From Nansenia antarctica (taxonomy: Eukaryota; Chordata; Actinopteri; Argentiniformes; Microstomatidae): DNA of 64,000 nt. Under the pieces are notes generated by a model. The model saw only the letters and a list, made by a program, of their open reading frames with translations, made no database searches and had not been told where the DNA came from. Below, piece after piece: positions 1 to 10,645 of the stretch (positions within the stretch are counted from its first letter, which is position 1; each line of letters begins with the position of its first letter). A program made the translations under genes and the position numbers. The DNA lies in assembly GCA_963989245.1 (NCBI GenBank), contig OZ022354.1, positions 1,987,532 to 2,051,531 of the forward strand, read 5' to 3'.

Positions 1-146
1 ACAGAGCCAGAGACAGAGCCAGATACAGAGCCAGAGACAGAGCCAGAGACAGAGCCAGATACAGAGCCAGAGACAGAGCCAGATACAGAGCCAGAGACAG
101 AGATAGAGACAGAGCCAGATACAGAGACAGATACAGAGCCAGATAC
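1..146. repeat. 12-bp tandem repeat (ACAGAGCCAGAG type)
   Basis: The window opens inside a tandem array of ACAGAGCCAGAG and ACAGAGCCAGAT units. It degenerates at about 146, so the left limit is outside the window. Confidence 0.9.
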
Positions 147-470
147 GCAACAACGACATTTCTACCGGGGCCGGATGCATTCCTAGATTCCTCCTTCAAT
201 GACACTCGTCGCGGGCGCAAAGGTCAACGCGTGTCAGCACTTGAATCTGACAGCACGCAGTCGAATGAGAAGACATCATACTCAGGGCTGTAAAAAGACC
301 AACTTGTTCGTGTTATCTCTTAGAGAAATTGCTGAGAACTGAAATCTATTCAACCGTTTGCCTACCTTTTCATTTGAAGTATTGAAATCCATGTGCTATG
401 GTACAGTGAGGGAAACTGCCCTGGAAAAGAAAAGATAGGAAAATGGAATGAGCCTATTGAATAAAAGACT
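147..470. other. unique sequence, no gene seen
   Basis: Non-repetitive sequence with no long open frame and no recognisable exon or element end. Confidence 0.5.
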
Positions 471-573
471 TAGACATGGTCCTGAGTTAAACATGGTCCT
501 GAGTTAGACATGGTCCTGAGTTAGACATGGTCCTGAGTTAGACATGGTCCTGAGTTAGACATGGTCCTGAGTT
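471..573. repeat. 17-bp tandem repeat, 6 copies
   Basis: Six near-identical copies of a unit reading AGACATGGTCCTGAGTT. One copy has AAACATGG instead of AGACATGG. Confidence 0.95.
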
Positions 574-618
574 GACAGAAGCACGAATCCTCCAAGCAAG
601 CACCAGGGTGACAGAGAC

Positions 619-689
619 ATTTCATATCATTTCATATCATTTCATATCATTTCATATCATTTCATATCATTTCATATCATTTCATATCA
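619..689. repeat. 10-bp tandem repeat, 7 copies
   Basis: Seven perfect copies of TTCATATCAT in a row. Confidence 0.95.
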
Positions 690-956
690 AAACAAAACTG
701 CTTGCATGGTCTGACTGGTTTCATTATGGTTAGGTCACCCTTAACAGGGATATAGATAACACATGTCCTCTTTCAAACCTTAGGCTGTGCAAAACCCCCA
801 TAGAGCAATCTGAGAGAAAACTGGAGTCCATTACATGGTAATGAATAATTAATTAGTAATGGGTGAGAACCTAAAGTATCCTAATAAATGTTTCAATATG
901 GACTCCACTGCTCCCACAGTACCTGACTGTATCTGTTGCCATGTCAGGGTAAAACA

Positions 957-1002
957 TGGAACAGTGAGACACCCTAAAAGGAACAGTGAGACACCCTAAA
1001 AG
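957..1002. repeat. 22-bp direct duplication
   Basis: Two adjacent copies of a 22-bp unit beginning GGAACAGTGAGACACC. Confidence 0.85.
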
Positions 1003-1028
1003 CAGCTGAAAACAAGTGGCAGTAGGTG

Positions 1029-1092
1029 AATAGTACTAGTAGTAGTATAGTATAGTATAGTACTGGTAGTAGTAGTAGTAGTAGTAGTAGTA

Positions 1093-1133
<41 letters not shown>

Positions 1134-1275
1134 CTAGTAGTAGTAGTAGTAGTACTAGTAGTAGTACTAGTAGTAGTATGTAGTGTACTACTAGTAGTAG
1201 TAGTAGTATAGTAGTAGTAGTAGTAGTATAGTAGTAGTAGTAGTAGTAGTAGTATAGTAGTAGTATGTAGTGTAC

Positions 1276-1307
<32 letters not shown>

Positions 1308-1588
1308 TAGTAGTAGTAGTAGTAGTACTAGTAGTAGTACTAGTAGTAGTATGTAGTGTACTAGTAGTAGTAGTAGTAGTAGTATAGTAGTAGTAGTAGT
1401 AGTAGTATAGTAGTAGTAGTATAGTAGTAGTATGTAGTGTACTAGTAGTAGTAGTAGTAGTATAGTAGTAGTAGTAGTAGTAGTAGTACTAGTAGTAGTA
1501 TGTAGTGTACTAGTTGTAGTAGTATAGTATAGTAGTAGTAGTAGTAGTACTAGTAGTAGTATGTAGTGTACTAGTAGTAGTAGTAGTA

Positions 1589-1629
<41 letters not shown>

Positions 1630-1867
1630 GTAGTAGTAGTAGTATAGTAGTAGTATGTAGTGTACTAGTAGTAGTAGTAGTAGTAGTAGTATAGTAGTAG
1701 TAGTAGTAGTACTAGTAGTAGTATGTAGTGTACTAGTAGTAGTAGTAGTAGTATAGTAGTAGTAGTATAGTAGTAGTATGTAGTGTACTAGTAGTAGTAG
1801 TAGTATAGTAGTAGTAGTAGTAGTACTAGTAGTAGTATGTAGTGTACTACTACTAGTAGTAGTAGTA

Positions 1868-1911
<44 letters not shown>

Positions 1912-1999
1912 CTAGTAGTAGTATGTAGTGTACTAGTAGTAGTAGTAGTATATTATTATTATTATTATTAGTAGTAGTAGTAGTATAGTAGTAGTGGTA

Positions 2000-2035
<36 letters not shown>

Positions 2036-2041
2036 TAGTAA

Positions 2042-2083
<42 letters not shown>

Positions 2084-2137
2084 AAGTAGTAGTAGTAGTA
2101 GTAGTGGTAGTAGTAATAGTAGTAGTAGTAATAGTAA

Positions 2138-2217
<80 letters not shown>

Positions 2218-2380
2218 ATAGTAGTAGTTGTTGTAGTAGTATAGTAGTAGTAGTAGTTGTAGTTGTAGTTGTAGTAGTAGTAGTAGTAGTTGTAGTTGTA
2301 GTAGTAGTAGTAGTAGTTGTAGTTGTAGTTGTAGTTGTAGTAGTAGTAGTTGTAGTTGTAGTAGTATAGTAGTAGTAGTT
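1029..2380. repeat. 1.35-kb AGT trinucleotide array with higher-order pattern
   Basis: Almost pure AGT/TAG repeat. It is interrupted by ATT tracts near 1588-1629 and 1948-1970 and shifts to TTGTAG toward the right end. The interrupter GTATGTAGTGTAC recurs 11 times between about 1177 and 1933 at spacings of roughly 55-95 bp, so this is a compound, higher-order array. Long poly-Val, poly-Leu, poly-Thr and poly-Tyr frames here are products of the repeat. Confidence 0.97.
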
Positions 2381-2856
2381 GGGATAGAGACAGAAATAGA
2401 GCACAGCCTATGGAGATGGGCCATGTCCATTTAACTTGATCAAATGTTATCCACTAATAAATCTGTTTTTAAAACAATACAGAATTAGAACATGTCCATA
2501 TACAGTGGTGTGCATCACTAGAACACGGTGATGTCGTGTTGAAAGAAGAATCGACAAAAACAAATCATCAGTGAGCAGACGTGACCACATGGTTCCCGGA
2601 TCATAAAAAATGGGTAGAGATTAAAAAACGATTTGTTTTGACGAATGGGAAAGTCCTCGTAATGTTGCAGAGTGCTGGAGTGTTGCTTACCTCAGTAGGA
2701 AGGCCCCCGGCTCTTTGTCTGGAGAGGTCTAGCCATCAAGTAGGGAGGGTGTGCTATGGTCCCACGCGTGGCTGAGGCTCTTCCCTGACCATGGCTGTCC
2801 AGGGACGGGTGCCGCTGTCTCCTCCTACCGGTGTCAGAGGCTGGCAGGGTGCTGGA
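2381..2856. other. unique sequence, no gene seen
   Basis: Mixed-composition sequence between two arrays. The short frames show no recognisable domain. Confidence 0.5.
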
Positions 2857-2952
2857 GGTGCTGGAGGTGGCTGTGCCTGTCTCACTCAGGGTGCTGGAGG
2901 AGGCTGTGCCTGTCTCACTCAGGGTGCTGGAGGTGGCTGTGCCTGTCTCACT
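2857..2952. repeat. 33-bp minisatellite, 3 copies
   Basis: Three copies of a unit starting GGTGCTGGAGG and ending GTCTCACTCAG. The unit is a multiple of three, which keeps several frames open through it. Confidence 0.9.
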
Positions 2953-3784
2953 CCTGACGACAGCTGGATGACGAGCTGCTTCAGTACCACGGTTGTCGCT
3001 CACGGTCGTCCAGCACACCTAGTATCCTAACTGTGTGAAGGGAGGGTCCCTGTCCATGGAGTCAAGAAGAGTGGTTCCACTGAGACCCTGAGGACCACAC
3101 GAGCTGTGTGGAAAACAGAGAGCATTTCAATTAGTCTATGTGATTCTTGCACCACCAGAGAAAGAAAAATGGGAGAACAGCAATGGCACTCAGTATTAGC
3201 AATGGTGCTTATTGGCATGCTTATATTTAAACCAATAAGGATTTAAGAGACCGATTTCAAGCGTGAAAAGTGTTTGTGTGATGAGTTGACAAAATAACTC
3301 TCATGGTTATAAAAGTGATCTAACGATCTGAATTTGACTGAATTTCAGAATGCAGTTCATTGTAGTACAGTGAAAAGTCTCAAGCATTGTGGAGCCCGTA
3401 TACCAAGCACAAATGATTCGTTGTGTTATAAAAAAAAAACTCAAGACATTCTTCTCGTTAGCACGCCTTTGTTGACACATTACCGCATATTTGCCGACCT
3501 GTAGTGGCAAGTGTTGAGTCTGTGATCATTGTTTTAGGAGACTCCTCCTCCGACTCCTTACCCATTTTAACATATCACACGGTATGTCAATCTTGGTCCC
3601 CTGCATTCAAGAGTATATTTTACATTTTAATAAAATAAAAAAAAACTTAATTAAACCTAAATACTGTGAAATATTCCATTTGGAACTGAGCAACTCTTCT
3701 TGACAGATGTTTTCTGATTCCGTCTTTAAAAATGAATGCCTCCATCTGGTCAACCTAAGTGGAGTTAAGTGCTAAGTACTATAC
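2953..3784. other. unique sequence, no gene seen
   Basis: AT-rich toward the right end. I see no exon, RNA gene or element terminus. Confidence 0.5.
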
Positions 3785-5049
3785 CAGTGGTTCTCAACTG
3801 GTCTGGCTTTGGGACCCACATGTTCCCATGGTCATTAATTCATAACCCACTTTTATAAAATTCAAACCAAGCAAATTTATTTCTCAAAAATGGGCTAGTA
3901 AACACGCACACAATGTCATCATGACTTTTTTATTTTTGTACATAGAGCACATTACTTTAGCAATAGCAAACGGATCCTGATGAATAAACTGATGAGTATG
4001 AACATCACGACTGCGTGCTGCTGATCCTGGTGAATATGAATAAAATGACTCATATTATCATAACTACATGTCTGTGTTTACACACACAATATGATAATCT
4101 CTCTGAGTAGGCCTACTAAACGGGCTGTCACTCAACCGGCATTTGGGGAAGCTAATGAGATAATTGGAGATGTGCTTTACTCCTGATTAAGTGTTTCAAA
4201 GTCTGGGGTGATGGTCGACAGAGCTACTCTCAGATCATGCTCAGTATCCAACCTGTTCCTCTGCTTTGAGTTGGGCTGGACCAAAGTTGAGAAGCCACTT
4301 TCACACAGATAGGCAACGTGACGCTTTCCATGTCGATTCCAAAGTGGTCATGTATCCAGTGATCCAGTGATCACCACGTTTCTCAGGGAAGTAGTCGTGA
4401 AACTGAGCTTACCGTTCAGTGAGATGCGCCGTGAGAATTCTTTTCAGGGCGTTTTTGCCCTTGCATAGACACTTTTAATGTGTTGAGGTGCTCGAACACA
4501 TCAGCAAGATACGCAACTCGTGTGAGCCAGATTTCATCGTCAAACAGCTCAGTATAAGGCAAGTTATTCTCTGAAAGGAAGGCTGAGATTTCTGTTCTAA
4601 GTTTGTAAAAGCACGACAACACCTTTCCCCTTGATAATCAGCGAACCTCCGAGTGATACAACACCTATACGTGCTATAAGAGCCACACACTAGGGGGCCA
4701 GTCCCTTTTTATCGTCAATGTACATAAATCCATATATGACAGCAGCTGGTGTTTTGCGGAACAAGTAGCTGAGGTCATTTTTCTGTTGATTTACAACAGA
4801 TATACTCTGGAACAAATGTGAGCTTTATCATATAGCTACTGTATAGCTACTGTAGCTTAGCTACTGCTCAATGACAAGTGACACGTTCAAGTTCATGGTT
4901 GCCATGGAAACGGCTAGCCTACCACACGTCTTTCACAAAATAACAAATAATTATGATAATCTGTCAAAATAGAAAGCTACGCACTCCACGACCCATTCAG
5001 AATGAACGAACCCATTTCTGGGTCACGACCCACCAGTTGAGAAACACTG
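3785..5049 (-). mobile_element. hAT (Charlie-type) DNA transposon remnant
   Basis: The left end reads CAGTGGTTCTCAACTGG and the right end, on the other strand, CAGTGTTTCTCAACTGG, giving terminal inverted repeats of about 17 bp with one mismatch. Reverse-strand translation at 4416-4622 resembles the hAT transposase segment with the motif VAYLADVFEHLNTL. At about 4170-4325 it resembles the C-terminal dimerisation region (YLCESGFSTL, then RNRLDTEHDLR). These motifs are familiar from Charlie-like transposases and their domesticated relatives. The frame is broken and most of the protein is missing, so it is inactive. I could not find a convincing 8-bp target duplication. Confidence 0.75.
4170..4622 (-). 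pseudogene. decayed hAT transposase, C-terminal part
   Basis: Two reverse-strand blocks survive. At 4416-4622 there is LPYTELFDDEIWLTRVAYLA followed by a VFEHLNTLKVSMQG-like segment. At about 4170-4325 there is the dimerisation-type segment with CESGFSTL and RNRLDTEHDLRVALS. The two lie in different frames with poorly matching sequence between them. The upstream DDE region is not recognisable. It is a relic inside the element at 3785-5049. Confidence 0.7.
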
Positions 5050-5770
5050 CCACATACCATACACTTGCTGTTTGAATGTGAGCACCTGCAGGTGCCCTGT
5101 AGAACATCCTCAGTGAGAGCATTTCTCTTCACTGTGAGAATCCCAGATACACTGAGCTGACCCTTTTGTACCATGTAAATCGTGTCAACGCAAACAACGC
5201 AAACTAATCTCAGATATTCAGATATTTTCCCTGTAACCAATTCTATGACCAGTGTATCTAAAAAATAGCACCCCTCCTGTCTTTGACACGATGGCAGGGG
5301 GAAAGTTGGAGAAGCAGATTAAAATTGCCTGGATGAAGTAGCAGCAGATGACCTCTCAATCCCTAGAAGGTGACGCTGTCGCCCACCCCTAGAATGATGG
5401 ACAGCCATTTCACCTAATAGGTGGAACAGCTGTCTTTAGATGTCTAGGGTTGCAAATGCTAAGTTTGACCATAGTTGAGGTTAACTTATGTTACATTTAG
5501 TGATTTCTATGAAAGTGAAGAGTGGTATGGATATGGGTATGGATATGGTAACTGTGGGCATCGTCTGCAAGCAAGTTGCTCTCTTTGGACAATGCTGAGG
5601 ATTCAGCATTCAGTCCAATTCCCAGTCTATCACATGATCGACATCTCACCTCAAGATCTACCTCAATTTCGCGGTGTGAAAATCGAATGAGCCGTCCGCT
5701 TATGCAGCAGTGAGTTGATGCTGATTATTATGGACTTCAATCATGTTCTATCCCTGCTTTCCTTAGCCCT
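5050..5770. other. unique sequence, no gene seen
   Basis: Contains a short GGTATGGATATGG repeat near 5523-5550. No exon or element terminus is recognised. Confidence 0.45.
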
Positions 5771-6862
5771 CATTTACATTTACATTTACATTTTTGGCAT
5801 TTATCAGACGCCTTTATCCAAAGCTACTTACAACAAATACATTTGACTAAGTAATGTGAATCATCTATCCACCAGTCATAGCAGGAAAAAGTCATCTATG
5901 CTCAGGCCTGGAGCCATTGGCAGTCGCCGTGCTAGAAGATTTCTTTGTTTTTTTTATGACACTGGGGAAACAGTACAGGGGGGGTAGTAGGTGTAAATGA
6001 GGAGGGACAGTTCAGGTGTAGCTTGAAGAGATGGGTCTTCAGTCTACGGTGGAAGATGGGGAGTGACTCTGAAGTCCTGACAGCGGTGGGGAGCTCGTTC
6101 CACCAGCGGGGTGCCAGGACGATGAAAAACCATGACCGGTTAGTGTGACTGCTGCATCCCCGTAGTGACAGCCGGCCAGCAGAGGTGGAAGAGTGGAGTG
6201 AACGGGCTGTGTTTGGAGGCTGACCATTGCTTGCAGGTAGGCAGGGGCTGTTCCTTTGCCGCCTGGTAGGCGAGCACCAGGGTCTTGAATCTGATGTGAG
6301 CTGCTATCGGGAGCCAGTAAAGGGTGTGAAGGAGAGGGGTGACATGAGAGAATTTGGGGAGGTTTAACACCAGACAGGCAGCAGCATTCTGGATGAGCTG
6401 TAGAGGTCTGATAGCGGAGGCGGGGAGCCCGGCCAGGAGTGTGTTTCAGTAGTCGGGAGGGAGATGACCAGTGACTGGGTCAAGAGTTGAGCTGCTTCTC
6501 TGGTGAGGAACGGACATATCCTTCTGATGTTGTAGAAGAAGAATCTGTAGATGCGTCGCTGCCATGTTCACCACACAGGATAAGTGGTTGTGGAGGATCA
6601 CTCCAAGGTTCTTGGCTGTCTGGGAGGAGGTTACAGTAGAGTTCTCAATCGTGATGGATAAGTCTTGGAGAGGGCAGGCTTTCACGGGGAAGAAGAGTAG
6701 CTCAGTCTTGTTAAGGTTGAGCTTGAGGTGGTGGGCTGACATCCATGCAGAGATATCAGCAAGACACGCAGAGACAAGTGTTGCCGCATGTGAGTCTGAG
6801 GGGGGAAAGACAGGAAGAGTTGAGTGTCATCTGCGTAGCTGTGGTAGGAGAACCCTCCTGGT
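5771..6862 (-). mobile_element. 5'-truncated L2 LINE, reverse strand
   Basis: The 3' terminus is at the left: CATTTACATTTACATTTTTG and then the complement of the GCGTCTGCTAAATGCC tail seen in the L2 at 13900-16972. Reverse-strand coding matches that L2 from the YADD box (near 6820-6850) to the C-terminus. Preserved blocks are LKLNLNKTELLFFP, TAKNLGVIL and LPIAAHIRFKTLVLAYQAAK. Several frameshifts and a stop break the frame. The 5' truncation at the reverse-transcriptase active site is typical of LINE copies. Confidence 0.92.
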
Positions 6863-7071
6863 CATGTGATGTAATTGTAATAAACAAGTTCTTACTTTCT
6901 GGGCTCTATTTCTCCTGATCATTTGCATGACAGAAAAAAGACAAATCTAGATCTTGATTTTCACACTGGCTTGCAAAGGCTCACCATAGTATGTATTTAG
7001 TAAATATATTCAGTATTTACCAAAGCGATCTCAGATTCAATAATAGTCCGGGTAATATGTGAAAAAATAGT

Positions 7072-7176
7072 TCACTTTTTCATAAAAGCACAAAACTTGG
7101 TACACTTGTACAGTTTGGGGTCCTGAACAGACGTGGAGCCCTCGAAAAAACTCCTCCTAGTGGAGGATGCAGACAC
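7072..7176 (-). repeat. dispersed repeat, copy 1 (inverted relative to 9165-9295)
   Basis: On the reverse strand this reads CTAGGAGGAGTTTTTTCGAG followed by a stretch with TACAAGTGTACCAAGTTT and GCTTTTATGAAAAAGT. The same order occurs on the plus strand at 9165-9295. It abuts the end of the decayed transposon gene at 7161-7396. I think it is a dispersed fish repeat but cannot name it. Confidence 0.75.
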
Positions 7177-8885
7177 TGTCACAGCTAGTAAAAGCATGGA
7201 ACACAGGAAGAGCCTTTGATTTGATCTCATGGATGGGTATGTACCTGAAGTTCTTACTAGTCCCAAACGCCACCCACAGCTCCTCAATGTCTAGCTCAGA
7301 CACGTGTGCAATGGCTAGGACCACAACACAACTGTGTCCACAGTGCGCAGGATGATCTTTCTATACCCCTTTCTTGTAGCATCCGCCACATGGAGTAGCA
7401 TCCAGTGTTTCCCCTACCATTGCCCCCCCAACGGAACCACCCGCCCCCCTTAGAAAGAGGAATTATTACGGATGTAAACACCAAACATCTGACAAGCAGG
7501 CTAAAATATCTGCGTTTTTTAAACGCACCCAACCCGAATCTGGCGAGTGGCAAGCCCATAGGCTCGTTGGTAACGTTAGTCCGCCAGTAGTCTCGCATAG
7601 CCAGACCTATCTCCACACTTTGTTTCGCACTGTGCCGCGCTGTAGAATAATACAAGAGTGTGCGCGAGACGAGTGTGTGCGCGGGACGCGAGAGAGTTTT
7701 TGCCGGGTGAGAGTCTGCAGATGAAAGTAAGCAAGTTGAAACGTTAGCAAATATAATTGCTGAGTGTTCTGACAGAGAAAGTTGGTTAAAATTGGTCGTT
7801 ATTATTGTGACTAGAAAGTGTGTGACTATAATTCCATGGTGTAAATAGTCAAAGAACTAGCAAGCTAACTAGCTAGCTCAGAGGTGATGAGATGAGCTAG
7901 TCTGCTGCACACTTGCCAGCTAAAGAGCTAACTGGATGCACTTGACTTTATTATTTTAGTTAAAGTAGATATACAATCTTTCTTATTCTGCTAGACTTGG
8001 GCTTCATGGTAATACCATAATGGCATATTTACAGTACATGGACAGTGGATTGAAGCATTGGAAATGTCTGTTTTTTTTAAATAGTTGGACATGATCTTTT
8101 TCCAGGTGAGAGTAATGTCAAAATGACATTATCTGACTGCATTGCCCACAGCAATCCAAAAGCTATTATAATTATGTTATAAATTGATATGGATCAATTT
8201 ATACCTCTTATTAGATTAGAAATACTCTGGTTGTTATGTTTGCCTTTTGGTTGACAGCAAAAGGGAGAGAGGAGGATAGAGAGGGAGAGAAGGAGAGAGA
8301 GCAGGATGGTGTCGGCACACCAGAGAGAGACAGCAAGAACCAGGTGAGAAAGTGGACAGGTAGTCAAGACCACATAAGTAAGTAGCCTTGAGAACCGATG
8401 GTTCTGGAGCCTAACGGCCCATAGGGCAGGAGCCTATCTCCTGTTTCCGTAGCGTGAGGCGGCTTGATGTACAAGTACACCCCCTGGACATGACGCTGGT
8501 ATGTCGCAGGGTCTTACCCCCTGGGGGGGGGGGGTCCACGGTCCATGCCACCCCCCCAAGGCAGCAAACCTAGGGGAAACACTGAGCATCCTTGTATCTG
8601 CCTCCTCATGTGTGCAAGGGGAAAGATGATGTGTGTCTAGTAGTGGGTGAGTTGACAGAGCATTGGGTCCGTACCTGGAAACAACTTGTTTGGTCGTTGA
8701 CATTTCCACAAGGTTCCTGGCCAGGAAGTGAAACAGTTCTGTTTTGTTTTCATCCACGTGCCCGTTCCTCGCTTCTGTCTTGTCTGGGACTTTAAGCTAT
8801 TTGCTTCATAGCAGTCCCACACCACATCCACTCTGTCAACACTTTCCAAGTAAGGTGCAACAACTGAAATACCTACATGCATAGC
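7161..8885 (-). pseudogene. decayed transposon-type gene split by an insertion
   Basis: Reverse-strand translation gives a recognisable order. At 8591-8885 are VDRVDVVWDCYEANSLK, DENKTELFHFLA and CTHEEADTRM. At 7161-7396, in broken frames, are LRTVD, ELDIEELWVAFGTSKNFRY and ALPVFHAFTSCDSV. I recall this motif series from a protein family that is highly repeated in fish and invertebrate genomes and that I take to be transposon-borne. I cannot give it a name or a proven activity. The gene is cut by the element at 7403-8584; removing that element and one copy of its short target duplication restores a continuous frame across the site. At least one further frameshift lies near 7320-7335, and the N-terminus and C-terminus are missing. 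Confidence 0.6.
7403..8584. mobile_element. 1.18-kb non-autonomous hAT-like element
   Basis: The ends are CAGTGTTTCCCCTA on the left and the same sequence inverted on the right (TAGGGGAAACACTG). A 6-bp direct repeat, AGCATC, flanks it at 7397-7402 and 8585-8590; counting the ambiguous terminal base it could be 7 bp. Many fish hAT elements start CAGTGTTTCCC, but hAT duplications are normally 8 bp, so the superfamily is an inference. Inside there is no transposase, only a C-run near 7430, a G-run near 8525 and a stretch around 8395-8510 that looks like another dispersed repeat. Confidence 0.7.
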
Positions 8886-9164
8886 CTAATAGACAATTCT
8901 GGACCTAGAGAACTATAGTAAATAAATTATTACATGAAATATATTATGAAAATTGAATATGCATATTCTCAGATACTGCGATTTCATTTTATTCATTCTC
9001 ACAACGTCACTGATTTCACCACTAACTATTCACCAGAAAATTTTATGATGTTGTGTATGGTATCATTGTAATCTTTGACCTTCAAAACATGGGGGTAGAC
9101 ATAATTTGTTCAGTGTTATCATGTTTGGTTAAGGAGATATTAAGCAAAATACACAATTCGGCTA

Positions 9165-9295
9165 TGGTGGAAAGGAAAATGGCCACCACGGCCACTAGGA
9201 GGAGTTTTTTCGAGGGCTCCACGTCTGAAAATGTTCAGGACAACAAACTGTACAAGTGTACCAAGTTTCGTGCTTTTATGAAAAAGTTAACGATT
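9165..9295 (+). repeat. dispersed repeat, copy 2
   Basis: Plus-strand copy of the repeat at 7072-7176, sharing CTAGGAGGAGTTTTTTCGAG and the TACAAGTGTACCAAGTTT block. It extends a little further left, with AAGGAGATATTAAGCAAAAT just before it. The short open frame over it is incidental. Confidence 0.7.
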
Positions 9296-10038
9296 ACCCT
9301 AAAAAACGATTACCCCCACTTTAAGGCCTAATTACTGTACTCTTTTCAAATGCTACTTCTGCTTTGGATGTGAAGGTAGTATGTTCTGCCAGCCCAGCAA
9401 CAGTTTTGTCTTACGTTGTGCAGACACACTGCCAAATTACTCCCAGCCTTAGCCTACCTTGAATATAGCTTCACTCACATGCATTGTGGTGAGTAGAGAG
9501 GAAGTGAATGAGGCTTTCATTACTTCTCTATTAGCACCTGAGCCCCAGCATCGTGTCCCAGGTTGTTTTCTATGCCAGAGTCATTCAGTGTGCATGAAAG
9601 CAGAGGTAAATGAGTGACAGACACATTTATGGACCCAGTTTCTGACCTTTCTGATTGTGATGAATGGGAGTTGGCATCGCAGGGCCCAAAACGATCAGGT
9701 GGGATGCCAACTTAAATCCTGCAGGATCATGGACCATTATATGACTGAATATCCAGGAATTGTCCACCGAACATAATCAGAAGAAGTCGTGTATTGTGGC
9801 GGTACACATTACTGTAGTTACATCGCTGTGAACGATTGTTAGGAGGTCAACTGTTCCCCTCCAGTGGGTTTATATTTTCGCCCCAGTGGGTCTAAATTGA
9901 AATTAAATAATTGTGTTCCATTAGCAACAAATGATAATACTGATGCAGGTCCATAGGCAAATGGCTTGACTAAGTGAAGCAAATACATTTGACAATATTT
10001 TTATATATTTTTTTAAATATGCAGTTCACCCTCCACAT
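9296..10038. other. unique sequence, no gene seen
   Basis: No exon is recognised. The right part, from about 9840, may belong to the degraded element whose end is at 10039-10065. Confidence 0.4.
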
Positions 10039-10065
10039 TCTCACAAAATGCTGTGGGAAACACTG
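10039..10065. mobile_element. right terminus of a degraded hAT-like element
   Basis: The sequence ends GCTGTGGGAAACACTG. Inverted, this is CAGTGTTTCCCACAGC, a common hAT-type end in fish. No matching left end is visible, so the extent is unknown. Confidence 0.4.
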
Positions 10066-10282
10066 AAATAATCGTACACGGTTGTCTCCATTAACACCAA
10101 TGAAAGAACTCCTGGTCATTCAGGCTCATTACGATGGGTCATTCATTCTTTCGACTCATTTTTTTGCAGAAGAAAATAAAACGAAATACAACATAAATGT
10201 TCAAGTCATGTGACAAGCCCTAAACGAGGCCTGGGGCCTGGGTGTGATAGTGGAGACTGCTGCTACTACCTGACTACAACCT

Positions 10283-10362
10283 GACTACCTGTACTGTAGG
10301 ATATCTGTACTGTATGATACCTGTACTGTAGGATACCTGTACTGTATGATATCTGTACCATA
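10283..10362. repeat. degenerate 18-bp tandem repeat
   Basis: About four imperfect copies of TACCTGTACTGTAGGATA, with GG/TG and CC/TC variants. Confidence 0.75.
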
Positions 10363-10469
10363 CTGCACATTGTATGACATTGTATTTCATCATATTGTAA
10401 CCTGTAGAGCATTTAGCACTACTGTCCTACTGCAGTAAGGCTGTTCCCACTGTAGTACGACTACCATCA

Positions 10470-10645
10470 CGTTATTACCTTGTTCTACTTTATTATTACT
10501 TACCTTACTTCTACTTCATTCTATTATTTTGTATCCTGCTGCAATGCCTATGTCGAAGAACCTAAGCCTAAGGATGTGACTCTTGTGTACCTGTACATTG
10601 GATGTAATAAAAGACATTCTGGTTCTGATTCTGATTCTGAAGGCA
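10470..10645 (+). mobile_element. 3' tail of a LINE or SINE
   Basis: Ends with GTAATAAAAGACATTCTGG followed by a short TTCTGA repeat. This layout (polyadenylation-like AATAAA and a simple-repeat tail) matches other retroposon tails in this window at 44600-44735 and 57640-57793. The family is not certain. Confidence 0.5.

Noticed and set aside
1853..2430. Low-complexity Leu/Thr/Tyr proteins over the AGT array
   Set aside because: They are direct translations of a trinucleotide repeat in different frames.
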